Source: Xenoacremonium recifei | Taxonomy: Eukaryota > Ascomycota > Sordariomycetes > Hypocreales > Nectriaceae | Reading direction: 5' to 3' | Length of the DNA stretch: 64,000 bases | NCBI GenBank assembly: GCA_012184525.1 | Contig: WOFQ01000023.1 | Coordinates: forward strand, 467,321 to 531,320 | Shown here: piece after piece, positions 54,781-64,000 of the stretch | Layout of the letters: the number at the start of each line of letters is the position of its first letter | Numbering within the stretch: the first letter of the stretch is position 1 | Notes under the pieces: model-generated | What the model saw: the letters and a program-made list of their open reading frames with translations, nothing else | Told to the model about the DNA's origin: nothing | Databases searched by the model: none | Translations under genes and position numbers: made by a program

Positions 54781-57553
54781 TGATTGCAAGTCAATGGCCC
54801 AGTCAGAGGTTCCAAGGAAGGTAAGGGCCTCATATAAAGTTGTGCGGTATGCCTTATTAGAATCGTTCATGAACGCAACCCATTGGGTCTCGTTGTACAC
54901 AACAATATTAGAGAACGAGTCGCTGTCATAATAGCTTTGAGCTGACGGGTTCTCTGCAACGATCAAGCTTATCTCGTAATCAGAGATGTATCCAGCTGTC
55001 TCAGTACAAATCCCGGGCAAGGCACCGGAATCGGGTCCAACATAAGTGCACATCGACGTGTAGCAACCAGCTGTGGTCATCTCAAACGAACGTCCATAGC
55101 TGCTGACGCCAACGGCAATCATGTTTGACGGTACACCGGCCTTTGTGATCATAGAAAGTGCAGTAAGAGTTTCTGTTAGATTAATATGCGATCTCAGGCA
55201 GTTTCCATCGGGACAGCCCGAATCTGCATAGGTATTATTCCAGTCCCACTGCCCGTGGAGGTCGTAGGTCATGAAGACGATGTAATCGACAACAGCAGAA
55301 ATAGCCTCGATCGGGAAGTATTGTAGATACCAGAAAGAAGCTGGAGCAGTAAGTGAAACTGTCATGCCAGATGGCATTGCAGCCTTCAACTCATCCAACA
55401 GTAGAAAGTAGCCAGTACTGTCTGCTTCTGTGCCTGCTGGGATTCCGGGAATATCAGGTTCATCAGGGTACTCCCAATCCCAGTCAACACCATCAAAGTC
55501 ATACTCTTGCAAGAAGTCGACAACGTTTGCAATCAGTGTCTGCCTATTGGCGTCGGTGCTGACAGCGTCTCGGAAAATTTGGTAAGTACTTGGGTCTGTT
55601 GAGAAATCCCATCCGCCAATCGATAGTATCTTCTTCACATCACTCATAGCCTGGAACTCTGATAGCTGAGACTCGATCATGCTCGTGTTCATCGAGTAAT
55701 CCGCATTCAGAGTGCCAAAGGAAAAATGAATGTGGGTGTAAGCACTGGTATCGACTTCATCAACTGACATCTTCAGACATGGTCGTTGATTATCGTAAGC
55801 TTCGAAGTATCCGATGGTAAATATTTCAGCAGGAGCAGAAGATGTGATAATCGTGGTGCCACAGTTCGATATGCACCCATTTTGCCCAGCAGCAGCCGTA
55901 CCTGGTGCTCCTGTCGTAGAGTTGGAAATCGTGCAAAAGTCGGATGTTACCCCACATTGACCCCAAATATCACAGCAGGCATTTAGGGGGCATTCGTTCA
56001 GTGTGCTCAAGTCTGTGCCTTCAGGTACCGAAGGGGTCCCGGGAACCTGCGGGCCGCACTCGGCATTGGCGACAGCAGCGGGCATTGGCGGATAGCCACT
56101 GCTGAGACAGATGGTGTAGTCTATGGAACGCCTTAGTGTTAGCTGTGGTTTCTTGTAAAAGATCAAAAGTGGGAAACCTCCAAAGGTGCGGGATGGGGGG
56201 AGGGGGAGGAAGAAGTCAATAGGTGCTACTCTGCTTACCAGCCATTAAATCATCACAACCATACCAACCCCATGTTTCCGTGTTCCATTCTTCAATTTCG
56301 TCGACGGTAATATCGTAGGTTGTAGCGAGGAGAGAGCACGTATCTCCTTTCTGTACTGTGTAGGAATAGCAGTATCCATCTGCATCCGGCTGTGGCGAGT
56401 AATCCGGCAGAGTTCCAGCGCTGCAACATACGTACTGGCCCACAGCAAGGGTAGAGCATAAATCCGAAGCATCGTTATACTCAGTAAATTCAGCTGCGGT
56501 GATCCCGCATTCAGCAGGTAGCGTAGCGCATGAATCACCGGATACCACCTGTACAGTTGTGCAAGTGTCATCGCGATGTTCCAATAAGGAGTTTCGAGTA
56601 TCTAGTTTTGTCGAGTTACCACTGTAGGATACGGATGGAGCCAGAAAAGTGATGTTCTCCCAGGCTGTTGTAGTTGCACCTGCCAGAGTGACGTATGTGC
56701 TGTTGCTCCATGATTGAACTCCAAGTTGAACTGATCCGAGATCAGCTTGAGTATTGAGGTAGACACCTAGCGAATACCTAGATGAACTGTTGTCGGATAG
56801 CTGTACGACAAGGGATTTTGCAAGGCTGCCGTCAGCCTTGATCTTCTGGCTCAGTTGCTCAAGAACTGAGGCGATGACACCTTGGTTAGCAAGTGTTGAC
56901 CCGGCATAAATACCCGCGGCAACATTGCCTGAGTACGCAAATTTGATAGACGGCTCGCAGTTGGCGTCGGATAATGTCACGAACGCCTGCAATTGGTCAA
57001 GGGCTGCAACAGCATCTGAAACGTAAGCCGAAGAAGCTGCACCGACGGAAGCCAGCTGTAACGACTTGGAGACTTTTGTTTGTTGGTTTGCATCATACTG
57101 CCCACAGATGGTGGTGTTTGATGTTGTTTTACTCTCCGCCGCCATGTCTGCAGTACACGCAGCAATGCTTATGTGCGTATCCAGATCACTAAGTTCATTG
57201 AAAAGTGCGAAGTCGAGGAGCATAGTGCTATCGCAAAGATGAAGACGGTTGAGATCGTGATACACGTACCAGTCACTCGTATTGAAGCCTGTACTGCTGC
57301 AGCTTAAAGGGCACCGGCTTCTCGTGGCTGGTGATATCGTGGACGTATAGTTTCCCGCTTTGACCGCAGCCCTGAGAGCCGGGAGGCTTGGTGTCTCAGT
57401 TGCCACTGGCGACTGAACAATTGTAAATCCAGCATCGGCAAGCCATGTTTCCATGAAACCTTCTGCCTGGTTTGTATTTACTTCAGTCGCGGAGGCTCTG
57501 GAGGCAAGCCAGAGGCTTGCGGCTACAGTGGTAATGCCCCATGGAGAGGGCAT
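53008..57553 (-). CDS. Secreted mosaic chitinase: two LysM, hevein-type chitin-binding domain, GH18, duplicated C-terminal module (killer-toxin-like subgroup)
   Basis: Exons 57553-56239 and 56120-53008 (118-bp intron) give 1475 residues. MPSPWGITTVAASLWLASRASA is the signal peptide. After an N-terminal region of about 310 residues come two LysM domains (TVQVVSGDSC..., SYTVQKGDTC...) at about 335-437. The splice gives AGDYTICLSSGYPPMP, then a hevein domain (CGPQVPG...CCDIWGQCG) at about 460-505, and GH18 at about 535-875 with the catalytic FDGVDWDWEYP (DxxDxDxE). Two copies of a module of about 270 residues follow, at 893-1168 and 1203-1473. Each begins TYPNSAIVxYATST or similar and ends PGFEWL...GMSLTC, with acidic Gly/Ser linkers between. 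This domain order matches subgroup-C fungal chitinases related to yeast killer-toxin alpha subunits. They degrade chitin and are linked to self or mycoparasitic wall remodelling. It is divergent from the LysM gene at 59368. Confidence 0.9.
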
Positions 57554-59367
57554 CGTAGTGAACCAAACTCAAACGATGACAGAGTGAATGGAAGAAAGAA
57601 CGGCTGGAATGCTGTAAGAGAGGCTGACCAATCAATTCCAGAAATGGTAGAGATGAAAAAAGCGTCATAGGTGGTAATGCATCACAAATATACTTATCAT
57701 CGAAGCTCTTCTGTCCGAAACTTTACGTCTCCTTTGGTTACAATCCTCAGTCGCGTCCGGCAAAGAATTCCCGAGTTGTCGACTCACAGTTCAACTCACC
57801 TTCTCAAAGACTCATAGCGCACTTAAAACTTTATTTTCCATGCTTTCACATCTAAAGTAGGGTTATTCCGGCACCAGACCGAAACGGCCACGTGAAGACC
57901 ACTTCATGGCACTCGCCACCCTGCTTCCGGGGTAGCAACGTTTCAACAAACCCGCCGACAGTCGACGAACCGAAATAGCCATTAAATGAATACCCCATGG
58001 TCAAGAACTCTATCGAGGGCTAAATACCGGAGCACATCAGGATCCTTGAGGGCATTGTTGTTAAGCGTCTTACCGTAATGCAATAGAGAAACGAAACAGA
58101 CGCGAAGCTCACCAGACGACTTTCGAGAAAGTCTCGCCGTTTAATTTCACTAAGGAGTAAAATATCGCTCTACTGCCGTCATATCCTAGTGCCTGAAAAT
58201 AATTTTTCCAAGTCTTAGGCGAACCAAATCGTAGGAGCAGTAGGATTCGCCGTGGGAAACTAAGCGCGCCAATACCTAGTCTACTACACGCCTCCCATTT
58301 CTTCCTCAGTTAATCAATGCAAATGATTATATTGGCTCAATTCAGGGCTAATAACCATTTCACATATTTCAGTACCTGTGCTTGAATCCCTGATTACCCT
58401 AAGTTCCGAACCAATCGCTACTAAGCGAGGACATGGAGTCATACGGGGTGACCAGCGTAAATGCCGATCATGGCCACGCCTTTCGAGTTCATAAGGCTGG
58501 AGCTCATATCCAGTATCAGACAACTTTGCAATAGGGACTCTATCACCCCACTTGTCTCCTTGATCCTCGGCGCTCGGAAGAACTTTGGTGTATCCCCTGA
58601 CAAAGCATGGGCCGCTCGCATTTGCCACACCAGCATCCTACATCTCGATTAGGGTTGTGTTCTGGCCCCTGCATGAACTGATTATATGCATTTTAATTAC
58701 TAAATGGCCACCATTGGTCGAAATATGTTCGTCCCAAGGTCCCAATCTTACAGGGATAGGACTCCAATGACCAAGGGAACATCACAGCTCGACTTCCACT
58801 ACTATGCAGAACGTGACATAATGCCTGCTAGCTCTGGTAACTCCATCATACCTGCCAAGTTCGTCCCTACTATTATCATCCTTCACTCACGATTACGCGT
58901 CTCCTACACTACCAAAAATGTCGCTCGGACCGACTCAGCCTTGTCGCTACCACAGTCGGCGTAGTAATTACGGAAGCCAATGGGAAAGTCCGTCCTGCAC
59001 ACTACTACCTAAAGTCTCAGAAGAGGAAGGAGGAGCTTTGATTAGCCTGAGCGAGGTCCAGTATGTTCTAGCTGTGCCAGCCGACGTTGATAGCGACCTG
59101 TGGTGTTAATTGCAAATTGTCTTTGACTGTGGAAATAACGCCTGCATCGGTTTGTTCTGCCGTAAAATCATTCGACTCTATTTCTTACAAAAGTTACCAA
59201 AAAGCTAAGATCCTCGCATAGTGAGAGCAATTTCACGTTCAAAGGAAAACATATAAACGTCGTATTCATCCTCTTACATTCTCTCTTCAACCTCTTAGAG
59301 ATCGATACCTTAAGTTCCTATTTGGTTCAAGTAGTCTATTAACTTGTCGAATTTTATCTCAGCACCA
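57554..59367. other. Long divergent intergenic region, chitinase / LysM protein
   Basis: 1.8 kb separates the chitinase and LysM-protein start codons. Frames such as 58314-58628 (minus) and 58704-58964 (plus) have no motif or splice support. The region probably holds two promoters, possibly co-regulated. Confidence 0.45.
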
Positions 59368-60500
59368 ATGAGTCGCTTCCTGATCTTGGCTGCTTTTGCC
59401 CTTGGCCGTACGGCGGCTTACCTAGTCAACCCTGCAGGTACAGCAGCCCCAGGGGCAAACGCCGACTGCAGCGAGTGGGTTGAGGCCGTGTCAGGTCTGA
59501 CATGCGCCACTGTTGAAGCTGATTACAGCATTTCTCAAGCTGATTTTGAAGCATGGGTGAGTCATAGTCCTCCGTTTTAAAAGTCAATTCTCCCTAACAT
59601 GAATAGAATCCCACTCTTACTGAGTTGGGGTCTGGCTGCACCATGATAGTAGATCTGTACTATTGCGTGCAGATCAATTATGGTGTTGGAACTTCATCGA
59701 CGACGACTACAACTACCCATACAACTCTAGTCACATCCACCACTACGACTACTACAAAGTCCACAACCACTACGACGTCCACGACAACTACCGGGAACGG
59801 CATCACTACCCCAACTCCAACTCAGACGGGAATGGTGAGCGATTGCAATTCCTTTTACTTGGTGGTAAAAGGGGATAGCTGCTCTGTTATCGCGGCAAAT
59901 TACGGCATCTCCTTAGCTGAGTTTTATGAATGGAACCCTGCCGTTGGGACTTCTTGTACCGGGCTTGACTACGGCTATTACGTCTGTGTAGATGTTGTTG
60001 GAGTAACTCCTACTACTTCTATCACGACAAGTACAACCAGTGGCAACGGTATTACTACGCCTACTCCCACCCAGACAGGCATGGTTACCGATTGTGATGC
60101 CTTCTACCTGGTACAACAAAACGACACATGCTATGATATCGCCGCCGATTCCGGTATCTCTCTTACTGAGTTTTACGATTGGAACCCTGCTGTAGGCGAC
60201 ACTTGTGCTGGTCTTGACTATGGCTACTACGTTTGCATCGATATTGTTGGCGTCACTCCTCCTACCCCGGCTAAAACTACAACTACTAGCGGAAACGGCA
60301 TCACCACCCCTACTCCAACTCAGTCTGGGATGGTAGGCGACTGCGATGACTTCTATCTCGTGGTGCAGGGGGATGATTGTTACGATATTGCTGCTGATAA
60401 TGATATCACTCTGGATGAATTTTACGACTGGAATCCTGCAGTTGGGGACACTTGCGCCGGTCTTGACTACGGCTACTATGTCTGTATCGGTATTGTTTAA
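59368..60500 (+). CDS. Secreted multi-LysM chitin-binding protein (LysM effector-like)
   Basis: Exons 59368-59556 and 59607-60500 (50-bp intron) give 360 residues. MSRFLILAAFALGRTAA is the signal peptide. Four LysM-like domains follow. The first, spliced through the intron, has CSEWVEAVSGLTC...FEAWNPTL. The next three share DCxxFYLVxxGDxC...LxEFYxWNPAVGxxCxGLDYGYYVC, each followed by a linker with GNGITTPTPTQ. Between LysM1 and LysM2 lies an almost pure threonine linker of about 40 residues, likely O-glycosylated. There is no catalytic domain. Such proteins bind chitin oligomers, shielding hyphae or masking chitin from host receptors in plant-associated fungi. Divergent pairing with a LysM-GH18 chitinase is a recurring fungal arrangement. 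Whether this one is an effector or a mycoparasitism accessory is open. Confidence 0.9.
59797..60500 (+). repeat. Three tandem linker-LysM coding repeats, period about 245 bp
   Basis: GGIAACGG-type starts (GNGITTPTPTQ coding) recur at about 59798, 60041 and 60291. Each is followed by a LysM unit ending in GLDYGYYVC. The second and third units are the most alike (YDIAAD, EFYDWNPAVGDTCAGLDYGYYVCI in both), which suggests recent duplication. Confidence 0.75.
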
Positions 60501-60964
60501 TATTAGTCTTCAGAAGGTCTACTCCTTCTTTGGACAAATCTTTCCACCTTTTCTTATACGAAGGCGCCACTATGGTATGGGTTGTGAATATTTCAGCAGC
60601 AAAGCAGACAGCAGCCTCAATAACCGACAATTCCCTTCGTTTAGATTGTAAGAGTCTTGTAGCTTATTACATAGGCAGTGTTTCTAAATATAAACACGAG
60701 GATAGTCTCATTTAATAGAATTATATTGCTGTCATCATTGGCTTCTCTCCACGTCGACATTTGCTTTGCACCTTCAATGAAAACAAAGTCTTCCTTGGCG
60801 AATACCACTGATAGAACTTGCCATGAAGAATTTGCAATATGTACTCAGCCCTAGCGTGATGCTGTCAAGGTCCGGTCTCTCAAAAGATCATCGTTGCGTT
60901 GTACAACATCCCACGTTCTCTCACCACTTTCTGCATCAACTTCTGCCTCTTTAAGCCAGGATTT
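60501..60964. other. Region 3' of the LysM gene
   Basis: 464 bp between the LysM-protein stop and the stop of the membrane-protein fragment. No gene or repeat was seen. Confidence 0.45.
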
Positions 60965-61503
60965 CTACTCGGCTACGACGGGAAGAGCTGCCTTGCTATG
61001 GATGACCCAGCCAGTCACCTTTGTCTCATAGATAGCGTAACAAAGCGAACTTATGAAACTGGGATCTTCCCACGTATCCCTGCTAAAAGTAGTCTCATGG
61101 GCGCTCCTGGCATCCTCAGGCGTGATGTCCTCAATTACATAGCGTGGGAACTCCCAATTTGTAGATGAAGGCATGAGCCCAGCAAACCAATAAACGGCGT
61201 TGACTATTAGATAGGTCACAGCAAGCGCTGCCTGCATCGTCCAAGAGGCGTTGCACATTAAAATCACCGCCACCATGAAGACAATAGTTCCGGCCTCAAC
61301 GCAGGATCCAAATCCCGCTGTGATTACTTGGAAAATTTCGTCGAGCCCAAAATACAGCTCCCGCTCAACCTCAACCTCTGTGTCACACTTGACAATGATA
61401 AATGCCCCTTGTGGTGTGCGGATGACGGTATCCCCTTTGGGAACCCAACTCAGGCCAGAAGCACGTCCTTGAGGCAGATCTCCGCGCCATATGTCGTGCT
61501 CTG
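60965..61503 (-). pseudogene. C-terminal fragment of a fungal multi-pass membrane protein of unknown function, 5' end missing or unresolved
   Basis: The frame from about 61503 to the stop at 60965 reads LSWVPKGDTVIRTPQGAFIIVKCD, then RELYFGLDEIFQ, two hydrophobic helices (VEAGTIVFMVAVILMC and MQAALAVTYLIVNAVYWFAG), and a polar tail with TWEDPSFISSLCYAIYETKVTGWV. This matches the C-terminal part of a widespread uncharacterised fungal membrane-protein family that keeps a TPQGxFxxVxCDE...ARELYF segment before its last helices. The usual upstream helices are not found. An in-frame stop lies immediately 5', and no splice to the open frame at 61629-61814 fits the reading phase. It is either a truncated relic or a gene whose 5' exons I could not place. 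Confidence 0.5.
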
Positions 61504-61702
61504 ACTAGCTAATTAGAGTCTAGATGCAGCTGTTCACTTTGCTATTAATACATTACATATTTGTTAATTCATTAAGTCGAAGGTAAGAATTATCTTCAGC
61601 CCCGAAAGACCATGCGTAATTACAGCGACTAGGCAAATGAGGAACAAACCCTTACTAACCCATTTTCATGCATCCAATCTACAATCGCACTCTTCGTGTC
61701 GA

Positions 61703-62344
61703 TCATTTCTTGCTGTGTCTCTTGTGAGCTCCTGGCACGGTTGTCACTGACACAATGTAGTTTTGACCCGTCTCCGACACAGCATGGACAATCTCGTCCT
61801 CGCCAAATGGCCATTCTCCTGTCATCTCATCCCGAACATCGTACTCGACGAAGTTGCTTGAGTCCAAACACTTCCGTGCTGCGGCGAGGGCATCGGCTCG
61901 GAGCACATACGCGCCTTCAATCTCAGCACTCTGCACACAGCCGGTGCGATCCTGGTTGTAGTCGATTGTGGTCTGTATCACATAATGCAACAACTCGGCG
62001 CCCTTGGGCAATACTATTGAACCGTCGGGGTTTGCCAAAAGAGATTCGTTATTTGGTGTGGTGATGACGCCGATCTGGAAGACCTGTCCAGCAGGTGCAC
62101 GCGCGTAAACAAGCACGCCGTCGCCATGCTTCCACTCACCAGAAGCAGATCGCACAGAGTACTCTGCAAAGTCGTCTGGTTCATAATTGAGCTGATGGAG
62201 AGCCTTGAAAGCAAAGGTTTTAGCGGCTTCGATGCTTGCATGTGTTGCCAGAACGTAGACGGAGTGCTGGCCTCCGGTCGGGTCTTTGTGATAGTCAATC
62301 ACCGTCAGGGTAGTGTGGTATAAAAGATCAGAAAACGTCGACAT
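61703..62344 (-). CDS. Fungal protein of unknown function with a duplicated domain of about 90 residues
   Basis: A single exon of 213 residues, with no signal peptide, membrane segment or known catalytic motif. It consists of two diverged copies of one domain. Copy 1 (about residues 10-97) runs from TTLTVIDYHKDPTGG through VYVLATHASIEAAKTFA, DDFAEYSVRSASGEWKHGDGVLVYA to QVFQIGVITTPN. Copy 2 (about 118-205) runs from YVIQTTIDYNQDRTGC through AYVLRADALAAARKCL, SNFVEYDVRDEMTGEWPFGEDEIVHA to NYIVSVTTVPG. The D-Y-x-x-D, EYxVR and closing TTxP positions align in both. Comparable short cytosolic proteins of unknown role are common in Pezizomycotina. Nothing in the neighbourhood indicates a function. 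Confidence 0.75.
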   Translation of the reverse strand: MSTFSDLLYHTTLTVIDYHKDPTGGQHSVYVLATHASIEAAKTFAFKALHQLNYEPDDFAEYSVRSASGEWKHGDGVLVYARAPAGQVFQIGVITTPNNESLLANPDGSIVLPKGAELLHYVIQTTIDYNQDRTGCVQSAEIEGAYVLRADALAAARKCLDSSNFVEYDVRDEMTGEWPFGEDEIVHAVSETGQNYIVSVTTVPGAHKRHSKK

Positions 62345-63890
62345 GATTGGCTTCGTTAATCAGTTATGAAGGATTCTCTCTCAGAGGCAGTCTTTTTTTA
62401 CTTGGAATCTGAAGATCAACATGGTCGCAAGAAGATCCCACGTAAATATTATTCTCGGGACCTCGGTGCTCTGGTCATACGACCTCATCAGATCATATTT
62501 TAAGCTTTCAATCTGGTTCTGGTAGCTTGTCGTGAGCTCAATTGCCGGTAACATCCGGTTAGTGCGGGGTTGGCTTTGTAGCCACTGCGTGATAAATCTC
62601 ATTGTCAATCTGGCACGTGAGGGTGCCAGTCACGAGAGGTGAATTCTATCGCGGTCTTTTAGTATCCCCGCGGGATATCCGTCATCAATGCTTATGCTTT
62701 GAGGTGATCAGGTGGATGGGGAAATGGTCTTACTGGAAGCTCGCGGATCTAAACCAAGCGTGATTGATTAGCTGCCCCATTGTAGGTGAGGAGATAATAG
62801 GCAGGCAAGCAGGTTATGCATTCCATCGTTACCGACACATGACTAGGGGCTTGTAATTACAACTTCACACAAGGCTCAACTGGCCACCAGTCAAGGGCGC
62901 AGTCAGCCTTGCTGACATTTGAAGAGCTAGGCATCTCGAGAGACTATACTGATGTTACTTTCTGCAAAGATCAGCCTTGGAACGTAGTTCCGGAGCATTA
63001 AGCAAGATTTATCTATGCGACATAAAATTATTTTTCTTAGCTTCTCTGGAGCTCACAACGCATTAGCATGCACATTCCTGGGCTAGTCTTGTTGTTTCGT
63101 TGTGGGCTTGTTTTTACTGGTCGCGACGCGCCCGGTTCGCGTCTTGACGCGTTGAGGATCACGAGGCTTTGCCAGAAAATGGACGCGAAACCCCAAAGGT
63201 AGGATCTTTCGAGTGATCCTCTGGACTGGAATGGCGAATGAGATATGCATCCGAATTTCAGGCCTAAACCGAGACACGAGTTGCTATTTGTCATCTACTC
63301 GCACTGACCGACCGTCTCTTGCTTTCCGAGCTTTTGCGAACATGTCATCTCGAACTGTGGGGCATTTTTGGCGTCGAGTCTGGGGGAAGGCTTTGAAAAC
63401 TGCATGAAATCTGGACATATGATAGTGAACTCTCCTTTCGAGTACAATAAAATAAGGTATTTTATGAGCAGAAACACTATGGGGAGGATATTATGTGCGG
63501 ATTTCTCTATAGGACTTTGTATTCTAAAATCTGTTACTATCGTGCTTTCCTCATTCCCAATTTGTGTGAAAAGAATCAGGTTTAATATATTTTGCACAAA
63601 ACTAGCAAGTCCATTTGTGTAGCTTAGAGTACAATCGCTCGAATATTACCCCATACATGCTCTATGATATTTCTATCAAGGCCACCACCTTTTCTTCTTC
63701 TTTTTGTGCATGTGTTGCGTAGTAGAAGTGGTAGCTAAATCCTGGGTTAACCTACCCTACATCTTGACGGAGAGTGGAAATCTGGTACGTATCGCACTTT
63801 CCTCTTACATCAACATCCCTTGGCATCCACTGTTAAGGGACTCGCGCTAAATACACCCAATCACTAACAGACGCAACATAACATCCCGCG
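62345..63890. other. Divergent intergenic region at the right end
   Basis: 1.5 kb between the duplicated-domain gene and the start at 63891. The minus-strand frame at 62381-62608 has no motif. A cluster of GACGCG elements lies at 63125-63187, listed separately. 63380-63620 is AT-rich with no supported gene. Confidence 0.45.
63125..63187. promoter_or_regulatory. Cluster of four GACGCG/CGCGTC motifs
   Basis: GACGCG at 63125-63130 and its inverse CGCGTC at 63138-63143 form a hairpin-capable pair with a 7-bp spacer. Further copies are at 63146-63151 (GACGCGT, containing an ACGCGT MCB-like core) and 63182-63187. Function is unknown. It lies about 700 bp before the ATG at 63891. Confidence 0.35.
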
Positions 63891-64000
63891 ATGGCCTCAG
63901 TGCCAGTCGCCGCCCCCTTCGACACAGGCCCCGACACACCGACGCATCTGTCAAGACTTGCCAGAGCTCGGCTGCTCGCTGGAGCTGAACATGACATCCG
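63891..64000 (+). CDS. 5' end of an unidentified gene, running off the window
   Basis: An ATG at 63891 follows a pyrimidine/ACA-rich leader and opens a frame that continues to the right edge (36 codons, MASVPVAAPFDTG...). The segment SRLARARLLAGAEHDI near the edge looks like ordinary coding sequence, but too little is present to name a family. The start is tentative. Confidence 0.45.
   Translation, partial: MASVPVAAPFDTGPDTPTHLSRLARARLLAGAEHDI

Noticed and set aside
58314..58964. Short frames in the chitinase/LysM intergenic region considered as a third gene
   Set aside because: None has a motif, a conserved splice pattern or a signal peptide.
1..64000. Secondary-metabolite core gene (PKS, NRPS, terpene synthase), CRISPR array or intact transposon
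   Set aside because: No ketosynthase, adenylation, terpene-cyclase, transposase or reverse-transcriptase motif, and no spaced repeat array, was seen on either strand.

Overview
The window is nuclear DNA of a filamentous ascomycete (Pezizomycotina). Genes are split by short 49-150 bp GT...AG introns. The content is typical of a saprotrophic or plant-associated Sordariomycete-like mould: five Zn2Cys6 regulators, major-facilitator, APC and NCS1 transporters, a tannase-type esterase, a LysM/GH18 chitinase and a LysM protein. The order is inferred from gene content, not proven. No rRNA, tRNA, CRISPR array, PKS or NRPS was seen, and no intact transposon. Most of the window looks like accessory, catabolic and environment-facing genome rather than a housekeeping block.

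Layout. (1) 1-7.7 kb: the 3' end of a GH78-like rhamnosidase, an RTA1-type membrane protein, a Zn2Cys6 regulator, a decayed chimera of GH125 mannosidase and phytanoyl-CoA dioxygenase pieces, an SDR and a secreted PLC-like phosphodiesterase. (2) 9.2-17.6 kb: a compact putative catabolic cluster of regulator, PLP aminotransferase, anion-type MFS transporter and HpcH/HpaI aldolase. (3) 19.7-22.3 kb: tannase-family esterase and a cysteine-rich small secreted protein. (4) 23.2-26.4 kb: divergent ferric reductase and Ctr copper transporter, with a triple 10-bp repeat in the shared promoter. (5) 26.8-35.9 kb: MFS transporter divergent from a regulator, then alpha/beta hydrolase, peroxisomal D-amino-acid oxidase and amino-acid permease, with paired GATA sites in the divergent promoter. 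(6) 37.3-45.3 kb: GMC oxidoreductase tail-to-tail with a regulator, a frameshifted carboxylesterase and an HSL-like hydrolase. (7) 46.1-52.4 kb: SDR, NCS1 permease and a large regulator whose promoters share TCGGCCGAT and GTCGGGC elements. (8) 53.0-60.5 kb: a 1475-residue LysM-chitinase divergent from a four-LysM secreted protein. (9) 61-64 kb: an orphan membrane-protein fragment, a duplicated-domain protein and the start of a gene running off the right edge.

Working model. Regions 2, 5 and 7 each look like a small sensing, uptake and degradation unit, with a pathway-specific Zn2Cys6 regulator beside a transporter and oxidising or cleaving enzymes. Region 2 fits transamination followed by retro-aldol cleavage. 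Region 5 fits ester or amide hydrolysis followed by D-amino-acid oxidation in peroxisomes. Region 7 carries candidate operator sequences shared by its own promoters. These pathway assignments are inferences. Exon boundaries come from reading frame and splice-site fit, without transcript data.
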